Assembly (NCBI RefSeq): GCF_000472445.1
Contig: NZ_AXAJ01000020.1
Span: forward strand, 1-64,000
Reading direction: 5' to 3'
Length of the DNA: 64,000 bases
From: Burkholderia sp. WSM2230
GTDB lineage: Bacteria; Pseudomonadota; Gammaproteobacteria; Burkholderiales; Burkholderiaceae
The notes under the pieces were generated by a model. The model was given only the letters and a program-made list of their open reading frames with translations. It made no database searches and was not told the origin of the DNA. Made by a program: the position numbers and the translations under genes. Below are positions 8,713 to 17,058 of the stretch, one piece after another (the stretch's first letter is position 1; each line of letters starts with the position of its first letter).

Positions 8713-9336
8713 TCAGCCGCGCTGTGCGAGGTCCGCGAAGCTGATGCGTGCAGCCGCGCATGCTTCGGTGAAGGCTTCGTCGTAGCTCGAGAAGAATACC
8801 GTGCGAGTTTGTCCGAGCGTCGTGAAGAGATCGACCAGCACGGCGCGCGCGGCGGCATCGAGTCCGCCCACGGGCTCATCCGCGATCAGCACGCGCGTTT
8901 CGCCGAGCACCGCGGAGGTCAGAAAAAACTTCTTGCGCGTGCCGAACGACATCTGCTCGAAGCGTTTTTCCAGATGCGGCGTGAGCCCGAAGCGATCCGC
9001 GAGCGCCAGCGTCGCGTCGCTCACGGTGGCGTTGCGCGCGGCCGCCACGCGCTGCAGATAGTCGCGGCCGGCGCAATCGGGCGAAGGCATGCAATCTTCC
9101 GGGACATAGGTCAGCAGTGATTTCGCCGCGGCGGGTGCCGCGTTCAACGAGTGTCCGCCGATCCACACGTCGCCTGTATCGGCTGTGAGAGCGCCGGCGA
9201 GAATGGCGAGCAGGGTGGATTTACCGGTGCCCGACTCGTCGTTGAGCGCAATGCAGCCGGCTGTGGAATCGTGGTTTAGTCCGGTGAAGACGACGCGGTC
9301 GCCATAACGCTTGCTGAGGTTTTCGAATCGAAGCAT
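8713..9336 (-). CDS. Orphan ABC-transporter ATP-binding protein with degenerate motifs
   Basis: A 207-residue ABC ATPase domain (MLRFENLSKRYGDRVVF). Walker A is DESGTGKST: the first P-loop Gly is Asp while the GKST core is intact. The signature helix reads MSFGTRKK instead of LSGGQ, and Walker B is VLIADEP. The H-loop position appears as Ser-Ser-Tyr (FFSSYDEA) with no clear His. No permease gene is adjacent, so it either works with a distant partner or is not a classical transporter subunit. The ATG at 9336 aligns with ABC domain starts; the longer upstream frame runs through an octamer repeat and is rejected. Confidence 0.8.
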   Translation of the reverse strand: MLRFENLSKRYGDRVVFTGLNHDSTAGCIALNDESGTGKSTLLAILAGALTADTGDVWIGGHSLNAAPAAAKSLLTYVPEDCMPSPDCAGRDYLQRVAAARNATVSDATLALADRFGLTPHLEKRFEQMSFGTRKKFFLTSAVLGETRVLIADEPVGGLDAAARAVLVDLFTTLGQTRTVFFSSYDEAFTEACAAARISFADLAQRG

Positions 9337-9466
9337 GAGTCGTGAAGTGCGGAGTGTGAATCGCGCGCAACAGCGCTGGCTGTCGCGGAGAGGCTCGCCA
9401 AATAGTGAAGCGTAACAAATCCTCCAGGCCGCCTTCGCATATTGGCCAGAACCCGCACCCGGCAAC

Positions 9467-9538
9467 GCGCCAATGCGCCAAGGCGCGAATGCGCCAATGC
9501 GCCAATGCGCCAACCCGCGAACCCGCGAACCCGCCAAC
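9467..9538. repeat. Octamer tandem repeat, 9 units
   Basis: Nine consecutive 8-bp units follow the pattern GCGCCAAT with variants GCGCCAAG, GCGCGAAT, GCGCCAAC, CCGCGAAC and CCGCCAAC. The array is non-coding and begins about 130 bp upstream of the ABC ATPase start on the minus strand. A unit of 8 bp would change spacing or frame if slippage occurred. Confidence 0.9.
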
Positions 9539-9928
9539 GCAAACATCGGCCCGCCCCCGCGATAGGCGCGCGCACTGAAAGCCCCGGAGCAGAACTCAAC
9601 AACGCCCGCCAGAAAGTAGGGCTCGGTCCAAATGATAGGTCTACAGAATACACGGCCTTTTTTCCGCTGCTACACTGTGCGGCGGAGCAGTTTTCTACCG
9701 CATCTCATGCGCCGCTCGCGCCCTTATATTTCGCCTTCCAAACGGCGGGATAGGCGGTAGAAACAGGCCTTTTCTGCGATTTGGAAGAAGCAGCCGCAGG
9801 GCATACTGGCTCTACGCCACTGGGTTTAAAAGGGACGCATGGTTGGGTGTCCTTTCTTCCGTGCAGGCATGGCATCGCAATAGCCGATTCCTCTCCCAAC
9901 CGTTCATCCTCTGATTCGACATGTTTTG

Positions 9929-9950
9929 GGGCTCGCTTGAGCCCGTTTTT
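9929..9950 (+). terminator. Terminator-like hairpin in the ftsH-like leader
   Basis: GGGCTC-GCTT-GAGCCC is a perfect 6-bp stem followed by G and five T. It ends immediately before the GGAAG ribosome-binding site at 9951-9955 and 11 bp before the ATG at 9962. It could be an attenuator for the FtsH-like gene or the end of an independent small transcript. Confidence 0.6.
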
Positions 9951-9961
9951 GGAAGTGACTC

Positions 9962-11878
9962 ATGAAGCCGGGAAAGAATTCGCTTGGGAAAACGCGGGCG
10001 CGGAAAATCGCCATTGCGGCTGGGGTGGTGCTCATTGCATTGGTACTTGCATTCAGTTTCTGGCATCACCAGCAGCGCGCGGCGCAACTCGCTCCCGCCC
10101 TGACCGGCGTCGCCAATCAGATGCGTCACGATACGTCCCCCTGGACGCGTGAAGAGAAAGACGCATCGCAGATGCTGCGCGATATTCAGGAAGCAAAGGT
10201 CGCCGCGATCGGCGTCAGTCCCAACGCGATTCTCGTGTCGAAGCGCGACGGTTCGCGATACTTCGTTACCGACCACAATGCGACCTTCTCGCATGCGCTT
10301 CTGCTCGGCGAAACCAGGTCCGGCGAGGCGGCTTCGTATCAACTGGTATGGCTACCCGATGCGGACATCCGCACAGGCGGCTCGCGCTGGCTTCAGGTGT
10401 TCGACCAGACGCGCGACGTGATCAGCCTGCTTTTGCCGTTGCTGCTGATCGGCGGCATGGTGTGGTTCATGCGCCGCGAGATGCGCGGCGGAGCGACGCT
10501 GCTCAGCAAGGCGCCCACGCTGCGTTTCGACGACGTAATCGGCGCCGGCGAAGCGAAGGCTGCGCTCGCGGACATCCGCGGCTATCTGTCGAACCCGAAG
10601 CAGTTCACGTCGATGGGCGTGCGCGCGCCATGCGGCATCCTGATGGTGGGCGGTCCAGGTGTCGGCAAGACGAGGCTTGCGCAGGCGCTCGCCGGCGAAT
10701 GCGGCGCGAACTTCATCTCTATCACCGGTAGCTATTTCAGCGCGAAGTATTACGGCGTCGGCATCCAGAAGGTCAAGCATCTGTTCGAAATGGCGCGCAA
10801 GAACGCACCGACGGTGATCTTCATCGACGAAGCAGACGGTCTCGCGAAACGTACCGACACGGGTGGCGGTCCTGTCGAAGCCGAGAGCAACCGCATCATC
10901 AATCAGCTGCTCGCGGAAATGGACGGCTTTGCTTCGAATGAAGGCGTGATCATCGTCGCGGCCACGAACCATCCGGACAATCTGGACGAAGCATTGCGCC
11001 GCCCGGGCCGTTTCGACCGCACGGTGCAGGTTCGTCTGCCGGATCGCGAAGATCGCGCGAAAATCTTCCGCTTCTATGCGGAGAAGCTGAAAGCCAAAGC
11101 CGCGGACATCGACTACGATCAGCTCGCGCGACTGACCACGGGCCTGTCGCCCGCGACGGTCGCGATGGTCGTGAATCAGGCGGGGCTTGTCGCGCGCAAG
11201 GCCGGCGACACGGAAATCGCGGCCAAGCATTTCATCGAGGCGATCAAGATCGCGCGTATTGGCGACGTGAGCGGCGCGGAACGCGCATTGAGCGAGGACG
11301 AACGCACGCGCATCGCGGTGCATGAAGCGGGGCATGGTCTGGTTGCCGCGCTGCTCGGCACCGGTGTGCTCGAAGAGGTCACGATTCTGCCGCGAGGCGG
11401 CGCGCTCGGCGTCGCGCTTATCACCAAGGCGCAGGACAAGCATCTGTATCGCGAGACCGAGATTCGCAACGAGGTCAAGGTGCTGCTCGGCGGCCGCAAC
11501 GCGGAAATTCTTGCGTTCTCCGAAGCATCGAGCGGCGCGGCGTCGGATTTGCAGGAAGCGTCGCGCATCAGCCTCGACATGGTGTCGAAGTTTGGCTTTA
11601 ACAGCGAGGGCAATCTGTTTAGCCTCGCCGCCTTGCCTTCGCAATACGCGGGTCTTCAGATGAAGAGCGCGATCGAACAGGCGAATGTGCTGCTCAAGGA
11701 ACTGAACGAGCAGTGCTACAACCTGCTGCATGCGTATGAGCCGGTGTTGCGCGCTATCGCCGATGAACTGCTCGAACAGGAAACCGTGCCGGGTGAGACG
11801 GTGTATCGGCTGATCAAGGAACACAAGAGCACGCTGAAGATCGTGCATGAGCAGGAGTCCGAGCCAGAGGCTGCGTAA
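9962..11878 (+). CDS. Divergent FtsH-type AAA+ zinc metalloprotease
   Basis: A 638-residue membrane-anchored AAA protease. A transmembrane segment lies at about residues 15-33 (IAIAAGVVLIALVLAF), a periplasmic segment follows, and a second one is near 155-172 (LLLPLLLIGGMVWFM). The AAA module has Walker A GGPGVGKT (Lys236), Walker B VIFIDEAD and the second region ATNHPDNLDEALRRPGRFDR. The protease has HEAGH (His454, Glu455, His458) and Asp529 as likely third zinc ligand. The pore loop reads KYYGVG where housekeeping FtsH has MFVGVG, so this is probably a second, specialised FtsH. It would degrade membrane or regulatory proteins; substrates are unknown. Confidence 0.92.
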   Translation: MKPGKNSLGKTRARKIAIAAGVVLIALVLAFSFWHHQQRAAQLAPALTGVANQMRHDTSPWTREEKDASQMLRDIQEAKVAAIGVSPNAILVSKRDGSRYFVTDHNATFSHALLLGETRSGEAASYQLVWLPDADIRTGGSRWLQVFDQTRDVISLLLPLLLIGGMVWFMRREMRGGATLLSKAPTLRFDDVIGAGEAKAALADIRGYLSNPKQFTSMGVRAPCGILMVGGPGVGKTRLAQALAGECGANFISITGSYFSAKYYGVGIQKVKHLFEMARKNAPTVIFIDEADGLAKRTDTGGGPVEAESNRIINQLLAEMDGFASNEGVIIVAATNHPDNLDEALRRPGRFDRTVQVRLPDREDRAKIFRFYAEKLKAKAADIDYDQLARLTTGLSPATVAMVVNQAGLVARKAGDTEIAAKHFIEAIKIARIGDVSGAERALSEDERTRIAVHEAGHGLVAALLGTGVLEEVTILPRGGALGVALITKAQDKHLYRETEIRNEVKVLLGGRNAEILAFSEASSGAASDLQEASRISLDMVSKFGFNSEGNLFSLAALPSQYAGLQMKSAIEQANVLLKELNEQCYNLLHAYEPVLRAIADELLEQETVPGETVYRLIKEHKSTLKIVHEQESEPEAA

Positions 11879-11930
11879 GGTCGGGATCGAAGAGCGGCCG
11901 CGATCGCAGCGCGCCTCTTCAAAACCTGCG

Positions 11931-12188
11931 CTACGCAAAGTCAGAGGGGCCAGGGGGAGGAACGCCCGGAGGCGTCTCTGTTTCTCCCAACGGCTCGCGC
12001 TTTGCCTCGTCGTCGTCGGCTGGCGGGGTTGTCCCTTTTTCCGGCAGGGGCTGATCGAGCCCCGGTTCGACCGGTGTCGGAATTGCATCGCCGACAGGCT
12101 TCGAGACTTCAGTGGGCGGGCCGCCTGGGTCTGCCGTTTCATCCGGGTCCTGGTCGTGCTCGTTCGGGTTGTTCGGCTGAGTGGCCAC
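11931..12188 (-). CDS. Small acidic proline-rich hypothetical protein
   Basis: An 85-residue protein that begins with GTG (12186-12188) after a GGAGAC site. It is rich in Pro, Asp, Glu and Gly (MATQPNNPNEHDQDPDETAD at the start) and has no hydrophobic segment, so it should be intrinsically disordered. No function is recognised. Its composition resembles the 50-residue protein at 57684-57836. It converges with the ftsH-like gene. Confidence 0.55.
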   Translation of the reverse strand: MATQPNNPNEHDQDPDETADPGGPPTEVSKPVGDAIPTPVEPGLDQPLPEKGTTPPADDDEAKREPLGETETPPGVPPPGPSDFA

Positions 12189-12280
12189 GGCGCGTCTCCA
12201 GTGGTGACAGGTGTGTCAATCAGTCAGCAATGCGTGTGCCATGCCGGCAACCGCGAGCGAATCAGGCTACGTCGCCAGGA

Positions 12281-13480
12281 TCAGGCAGCATCCGAAGCAG
12301 CGCCCTCATCCGTCAACGCGCGTGAGCCGGGTTCCTTATGCGCCTGCGCTGATGCAAACCCAGCCTTTTGCGTCGATGCCGGATTCGCGTCGCCCTCGGG
12401 CGTGCGCCTCGTCTTCAACCGCAGAACTGGTTCCTCGATCATTCGCCACGACAGCAGCGCGAGCCCGAGCGAGAGGGCGAACGACGCCGCGATCCCCACC
12501 GCATGTGCCCATAGCGGCACTACACCGCCGAATAGCGCCTGTGCGCGATGATTGCGCATCAGGTCGGGAATGAGGTTGTGGTACAGATAGAAGCCGTAGC
12601 TGATGCGTCCGAGTCCCGCGAGCCAGCGCGCCTCGAGCAGGCCCATGACGGCCGCATTGCGGCAGCACGCAATCGAACACACCAGCGCCGCGATGCACAC
12701 GCCATAGGCGGCGTCGATACAGGTGAAGAGCAGCGGATCTTGCACATCGCTCCACGCCGGCTCGCTCGCGCAAAAAAACACGAGACAAAGGCTGAGCGCA
12801 AACAGCGTCGCGCCATGCCCGAGCCAGGCGCGCGCGCGGCCTGCGTGACGGACGACGACCAGCCCGCCGATTCCGCCTAGCGCCAACAACCAGAAGTTGC
12901 TCAACGGATGCGTGTAGACGGTGATTTCCCGCCAATGCGCGGCGCGCATGAGCCACAGCGAAACAAGTCCCACTGCGACCATCAACGCGCACACGGCGAA
13001 ATGCCGCCGCGCGGCAAGCAGCAACAGCAGCGGCGCAAACATAAGATAGAACTGTTCTTCGATGGCGAGACTCCACAAGTGCGAGTAGCGTCCCGGCCAG
13101 TAATGCAGCACCGAGCCTATCCAGAAGTTCGACAGATAAGCGAAGTGGAACGGCATGCCGCTCGCGAGCTCGGGACTCGCCAGGCCGAATAGCATGAGCA
13201 CCGACATGACGGTCAGCATCAGGTAATAGATCGGGAAAATGCGCAGCGTGCGGCGAAACAGGAAGCGCTTGAGCTCGGCGACGAAGCTGCTGCCGCTTTG
13301 CTCGATCCGCAGCCGTTGCATCGACAGAATGCCGGTAATCAGAAAGCCGCTCAGCGCAAAGAAGATCCACACGCCGAGATGACCTATTTCGCCGATGTCG
13401 CCGAATAGCCGGTGTTGAAGAAAGACCATGAGGACGGCAATGGCGCGCAGTCCGTCGAAGCCGGCAATCCTGTTGTTCAT
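12281..13480 (-). CDS. Acyltransferase-3 family membrane protein
   Basis: A 399-residue integral membrane protein with about ten hydrophobic segments. The family motif is near the N-terminus (RIAGFDGLRAIAVLMVFLQH), and RTLRIFPIYYLML and YSHLWSLAIEEQFYL follow, typical of the OafA/NodX acyltransferase-3 family. These enzymes acetylate or acylate surface sugars such as O-antigen or exopolysaccharide. The hydrophilic tail after residue ~355 is basic then acidic. The ATG at 13480 places the motif at the expected distance. It is transcribed away from the opgC-like gene. Confidence 0.9.
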   Translation of the reverse strand: MNNRIAGFDGLRAIAVLMVFLQHRLFGDIGEIGHLGVWIFFALSGFLITGILSMQRLRIEQSGSSFVAELKRFLFRRTLRIFPIYYLMLTVMSVLMLFGLASPELASGMPFHFAYLSNFWIGSVLHYWPGRYSHLWSLAIEEQFYLMFAPLLLLLAARRHFAVCALMVAVGLVSLWLMRAAHWREITVYTHPLSNFWLLALGGIGGLVVVRHAGRARAWLGHGATLFALSLCLVFFCASEPAWSDVQDPLLFTCIDAAYGVCIAALVCSIACCRNAAVMGLLEARWLAGLGRISYGFYLYHNLIPDLMRNHRAQALFGGVVPLWAHAVGIAASFALSLGLALLSWRMIEEPVLRLKTRRTPEGDANPASTQKAGFASAQAHKEPGSRALTDEGAASDAA

Positions 13481-13740
13481 GTGAGTGTCTTCCAATGCGA
13501 GGGCGGTGCGCGGACGCAACCGTTCGGGTCGGTAGTGGAAGGACCGGTGCCGCGTGAATGACACGGCCCGCCGTGCAACCGGTGCGAAAAACCGGCGGCG
13601 GCAAAGGGAAGGCGTCGCAATGACGCTCAACGCGCGCACCGAATTCGGGTCGATGTGCGAGCGTGTCCGGTCCACATGAGTGGCCGCCGTGCGGAGCCTT
13701 GTTCGCGTGCGATGCACGAGCTCCGACGGTCATGCATGAA

Positions 13741-13756
13741 TTCATCGTACGATGAA
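13741..13756. promoter_or_regulatory. 16-bp perfect palindrome, operator-like
   Basis: TTCATCGTACGATGAA is its own reverse complement. It lies in an AT-rich patch of a GC-rich region, 8 bp before a terminator-like hairpin, which is typical of a dimeric repressor site. The cognate regulator is unknown. Confidence 0.5.
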
Positions 13757-13764
13757 AAAAAGCG

Positions 13765-13799
13765 AAAAAAATCGCATACCGCGCTTTGCGGATTTTTTT
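13765..13799. terminator. Bidirectional intrinsic terminator-like hairpin
   Basis: Seven A and ATCGCA on the left pair with TGCGGAT and seven T on the right with one bulged base; an inner CCGC/GCGG can pair too. T-runs on both strands fit termination in either direction. Confidence 0.65.
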
Positions 13800-14030
13800 C
13801 GGCGGCATTTACCGGGTGCATTCGCGAGAGCGCGTCAAAGCCGCAAAACTTGCCGTGAATCGAATGCGCCCGCCATCGCGATTACCGCATGCCGACAGCG
13901 GGATTTCAGATTGCCAGCGAATTGCCGTGGACGACAGGCTGCCTGTCAGCGCCAGTGACGTCATCGCACGGCGTTTGCCGAAACGTTATATGGTGGCGCG
14001 TTGCTCGATAATTTTCCTGCGAGAACACGA

Positions 14031-15137
14031 ATGGACATTCGCCGCGGACGCTCCGTCGAAGTGGACTTCTTTCGCGGAGTCGTGCTGATCGTCATCGTGC
14101 TGGATCACATGCCCGGCAGTACGCTTTCCCATTTGATGCTGCACGCGTATGCGCTGTGCGATTCCGCGGAAGTATTCGTGTTCCTTGGCGGCTATGCGTC
14201 GGCGGCGGCCTATACGGCGGTCATGACGGCGCGCGGCGAAAAGGCCGCGAAGCTGCGCTTCATGCGGCGCTGCTGGGAGATTTACCGGGCGTATCTGCTG
14301 ACCGCGCTGCTCACGCTCTTGTCCGGCGGAGCGCTCGCGCTCCTGCACCTGAATCACGCGATGGTCGAACTCACAGGCTGGTCGCCGTTTGCGGCCGAGC
14401 CGCTGCGTCAGGTATTGGACATCGCGGTGCTGCGCCGGCAGCCGTATTTATCGAGCGTGTTGCCGATGTACATGTTCTACGCGCTGCTCGTGCCCGCCGT
14501 GGTGCCGCTCGCCTTGCGCTCGCGCGCGGCGGCACTGGCGCTGAGCACGGCCATATGGTGCCTCGCGCGGCCGCTCGCCGTGCTATTCAACATTGACGAC
14601 GTGGGCCACTGGGCTTTTAATCCGTTTGCATGGCAATTGATGTTCGTGCTTGGTATCGTGTGCCGGCTCGCGCCGATCACCGAGCGCTTTCATGCAGGCG
14701 ATACGGCTCGCTGGTTCACGCGGGTTGCTATCGCTGCTGCGCTCGCGTTTGCCGCCGTTAAGCTTTTCGTGCTGACGCAGCCTTTGCCCGGCACCCTCAA
14801 ACAGAATCTATCCGTGGACCGTGTGATCAACTTCATCGTCATAGCCTGGCTCGCGGCGCGACTCGTGCGCGTGGGCAGCATCGCGCGGCTCGCACAGCGC
14901 CTGTCGGCCGTCGTTACTGTGGGCCGCACGGGGCTCGTGTGTTTTGTCGGCGGCACGCTGGTGTCGCTGATCGTGGATACGGCCATGCCGCACACGTTCC
15001 ATGGCGTGGGCGGCGTGCTTATCGGTCTGGCCGGCGACTTCGTCGCGATTGGTGCGTTGCTGATGCTCGCGCGCGCCTGGCACGGATGGCGAGGACAGCA
15101 GTTGCGCGCGGCTGCGAGCGGAGCGCGTTGCGGATGA
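14031..15137 (+). CDS. OpgC-family membrane protein
   Basis: A 368-residue polytopic membrane protein (MDIRRGRSVEVDFFRG). The conserved OpgC start (VDFFRGVVLIVIVLDHMPGS) and the following FVFLGGYASAAAYTAVM are visible, then about nine hydrophobic helices. OpgC proteins transfer succinyl groups onto periplasmic glucans; other members modify different surface sugars. The ATG at 14031 is chosen over a TTG at 14001. Its stop overlaps the start of a tannase-family gene (ATGA), so the two are translationally coupled and may act on one substrate. Confidence 0.87.
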   Translation: MDIRRGRSVEVDFFRGVVLIVIVLDHMPGSTLSHLMLHAYALCDSAEVFVFLGGYASAAAYTAVMTARGEKAAKLRFMRRCWEIYRAYLLTALLTLLSGGALALLHLNHAMVELTGWSPFAAEPLRQVLDIAVLRRQPYLSSVLPMYMFYALLVPAVVPLALRSRAAALALSTAIWCLARPLAVLFNIDDVGHWAFNPFAWQLMFVLGIVCRLAPITERFHAGDTARWFTRVAIAAALAFAAVKLFVLTQPLPGTLKQNLSVDRVINFIVIAWLAARLVRVGSIARLAQRLSAVVTVGRTGLVCFVGGTLVSLIVDTAMPHTFHGVGGVLIGLAGDFVAIGALLMLARAWHGWRGQQLRAAASGARCG

Positions 15138-16843
15138 TGGCGCACTCGCGCCGCATGTTGATTGCGCGGGCCTGGCGCGTGCGCGCTCTCGCAGTCGCCC
15201 CGACGCTCGCCATGACATGGTTCGGGCCAGCCGCGCAGACGGCACTCGGCGCGCAGAGAGAAGCGCCGCTTTCCATGCGTTGCGCCGAATTTGCCGGCGC
15301 AGTGTTGCCGCCTGAACTCATCGCCTTGCCCACAGCGGGCGCGCAGATTGAAAGCGCGTCGATGGTCAGCGCCACCGCGCCCGGCAATCAGCAAGGCGGC
15401 GAATACTGCCGCATCACGGGGCGCATCAAGGCGCTCAAGCCGACCACGCCTGACATCCGCTTCGACCTGAATCTGCCGCGCCACTGGAACGGCCGTGCGC
15501 TGCAGGTCGGCGGCGGCGGATATAACGGCGTGGTGGTGAGCGGCACTGGCGTGATGCCGTTTTCACCGGATCGCGCGCCGCTTGCACAAGGCTATGCGAC
15601 CTTCGGCGACGATTCGGGACATGTGGGCGATTCATCGCTTGCGGTGTTCGGCCTCGTTGACGAAGCCGTGACCAACTTCGGCTATGCGCATCTGAAGAAG
15701 ACGCACGACGCAGCGCTCGCACTGATCGCGCGCGCTTATGGCCGGCCGCCGCAGCGTATGTATTTCGCTGGCGGCTCGACCGGCGGCCGCGAAGGCTACA
15801 CAGTCATGCAGCGCTTTCCCGACGACTACGACGGCGTGATCGCCAATTCGCCCGCGCTCAATTTTTCGGGCGTGCGGCTCATCGGCGTGAAAGTGGGGCA
15901 GGCGGAATATGCGACGCCGGGCGGCTTCGTCCCGCCGCTGCTGCTGCAGCACGTGTATCACCGAGCGCTCGCCGTATGCGATGGGCTCGACGGCGTGGCG
16001 GACGGCATTGTGAGCGACGTCGCCGCCTGTCGCGAGCATGAAGCGGAGATCGTCGAATCGTTGCGTTGCGCGGGGCGCGCAATGTCAGGCGACGATTCAC
16101 GCCAGGAGTCACGCGACGAATGCCTCACCGAACCGCAACTCGCCACGTTGATGGTGCTGCGCGACGGCTTGTCGTTGCCTTATAAGCTCGCTTGGGACGT
16201 CAGCGGTTATCGCGGTTACAACGTTTTTCAGGGCACACAGCTGAGCGGTTCGCTCGGCCTCGGGCATCAGGCGCAACGGCTTGCACAGCCCAAGTTTTTC
16301 GCCAACGGTTACCTGTTCGCGCAAGGCGACGGTTATGTGCGCTATTTCGTTGCGCGCGATGCGGACTTCGACTCGCTGCGCTTCGACCCGCTGCATCCCG
16401 GCAAATTCCGCGCGCAGTTGATCGCGCTTTCGCAGACCATCGGCGCGATGAACACGGACGTTGGGCGCTACATCGCGCGCGGCGGCAAGCTCATTACGCT
16501 GCAAGGTCTCGCGGACGAAGTCATCAGCCCGAATCAGACGATTGCTTACCGGCAGGCGCTCGTCGCCCGATATGGTGTCGACGAGGTCAATCGTTTCATG
16601 CGCCTGTACATGGTGCCGGGTTTTCAGCATGGCAGCGGCGCATTCGTGCCGTCGGTCGATCTGCTTGGCGCACTCGATAACTGGGTGACGCGCGGCGCGT
16701 CGCCGGAAACGCTGATCGCCACCGACATCGCCGCGGCAACCAACGGACGCTCGCGCCCGTTGTGCCGCTATCCGCTGTTTCCGCGCTATACGGGCAAGGG
16801 CAATGTGAATCTCGCGGCGAGCTTCGTCTGTACCGAGCCGTGA
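15134..16843 (+). CDS. Tannase/feruloyl esterase family secreted hydrolase
   Basis: A 569-residue esterase that starts inside the OpgC stop (ATGA overlap). The N-terminus has a basic head and hydrophobic core (residues ~8-40), consistent with export. The nucleophile elbow is GGSTGGREG, the tannase-family GxSxGG Ser motif, and the late HGSGAF segment holds the likely catalytic His. Cys pairs that usually form disulfides in the family are present. It would hydrolyse aromatic (galloyl, feruloyl or terephthalate-type) or sugar esters outside the cytoplasm. Pairing with a membrane acyl-modifying protein is unusual. The substrate cannot be read. Confidence 0.88.
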   Translation: MMAHSRRMLIARAWRVRALAVAPTLAMTWFGPAAQTALGAQREAPLSMRCAEFAGAVLPPELIALPTAGAQIESASMVSATAPGNQQGGEYCRITGRIKALKPTTPDIRFDLNLPRHWNGRALQVGGGGYNGVVVSGTGVMPFSPDRAPLAQGYATFGDDSGHVGDSSLAVFGLVDEAVTNFGYAHLKKTHDAALALIARAYGRPPQRMYFAGGSTGGREGYTVMQRFPDDYDGVIANSPALNFSGVRLIGVKVGQAEYATPGGFVPPLLLQHVYHRALAVCDGLDGVADGIVSDVAACREHEAEIVESLRCAGRAMSGDDSRQESRDECLTEPQLATLMVLRDGLSLPYKLAWDVSGYRGYNVFQGTQLSGSLGLGHQAQRLAQPKFFANGYLFAQGDGYVRYFVARDADFDSLRFDPLHPGKFRAQLIALSQTIGAMNTDVGRYIARGGKLITLQGLADEVISPNQTIAYRQALVARYGVDEVNRFMRLYMVPGFQHGSGAFVPSVDLLGALDNWVTRGASPETLIATDIAAATNGRSRPLCRYPLFPRYTGKGNVNLAASFVCTEP

Positions 16844-16937
16844 CGGCGAGCGGGTCTTCTTTACATTGGAGCCGTTGCAAAATCCACCATCGACGTGGCG
16901 GGTTCTGTCTGCAACACAGCGCGCTGAGAAAACAAAA

Positions 16938-16975
16938 GGACGGCGACGCCGTCATGCGGCGCCGCCGTCCGTCTT
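16938..16975. terminator. Convergent terminator hairpin
   Basis: GGACGGCG (16938-16945) pairs perfectly with CGCCGTCC (16963-16970). On the plus strand GTCTTTCC follows; on the minus strand the stem is followed by TTTTGTTTT. It fits the ends of both the esterase gene and the Gly-rich gene. Confidence 0.6.
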
Positions 16976-17058
16976 TCCAGGCGCTCTCACAGCCTCAAGG
17001 TTTGACTGCTGCTTGAGACTTGAGGCTCGAGACTTGAGGCTTGAGCGCGGGCCTTCAC

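Larger units (their letters stand above)
9337..9961. other. Regulatory region between ABC ATPase and ftsH-like gene
   Basis: This 625-bp gap separates divergent genes and I see no protein gene in it. It contains nine 8-bp tandem repeats (9467-9538), a TTCTACCGC/GCGGTAGAA inverted pair near 9693-9760 and complementary GGAAGAA/TTCTTCC blocks near 9782 and 9855. A terminator-like hairpin ends 11 bp before the ftsH-like ATG. The right half looks like a structured 5' leader or a small RNA. Confidence 0.5.
13481..14030. other. Divergent intergenic region with palindrome and terminator
   Basis: A 550-bp gap lies between divergent membrane-protein genes. No protein gene is supported. An AT-rich patch at 13741-13800 holds a 16-bp perfect palindrome and a strong hairpin with T-runs on both strands. 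Because neither flanking gene ends here, the terminator suggests an unannotated short transcript. Confidence 0.5.

Noticed and set aside
9467..9538. CRISPR array
   Set aside because: Units are 8 bp with no spacers, so it is a simple tandem repeat.
9780..9950. 6S RNA or signal-recognition-particle RNA gene
   Set aside because: The region can fold and ends in a terminator, but I could not match the conserved 6S bubble or the SRP core sequence.
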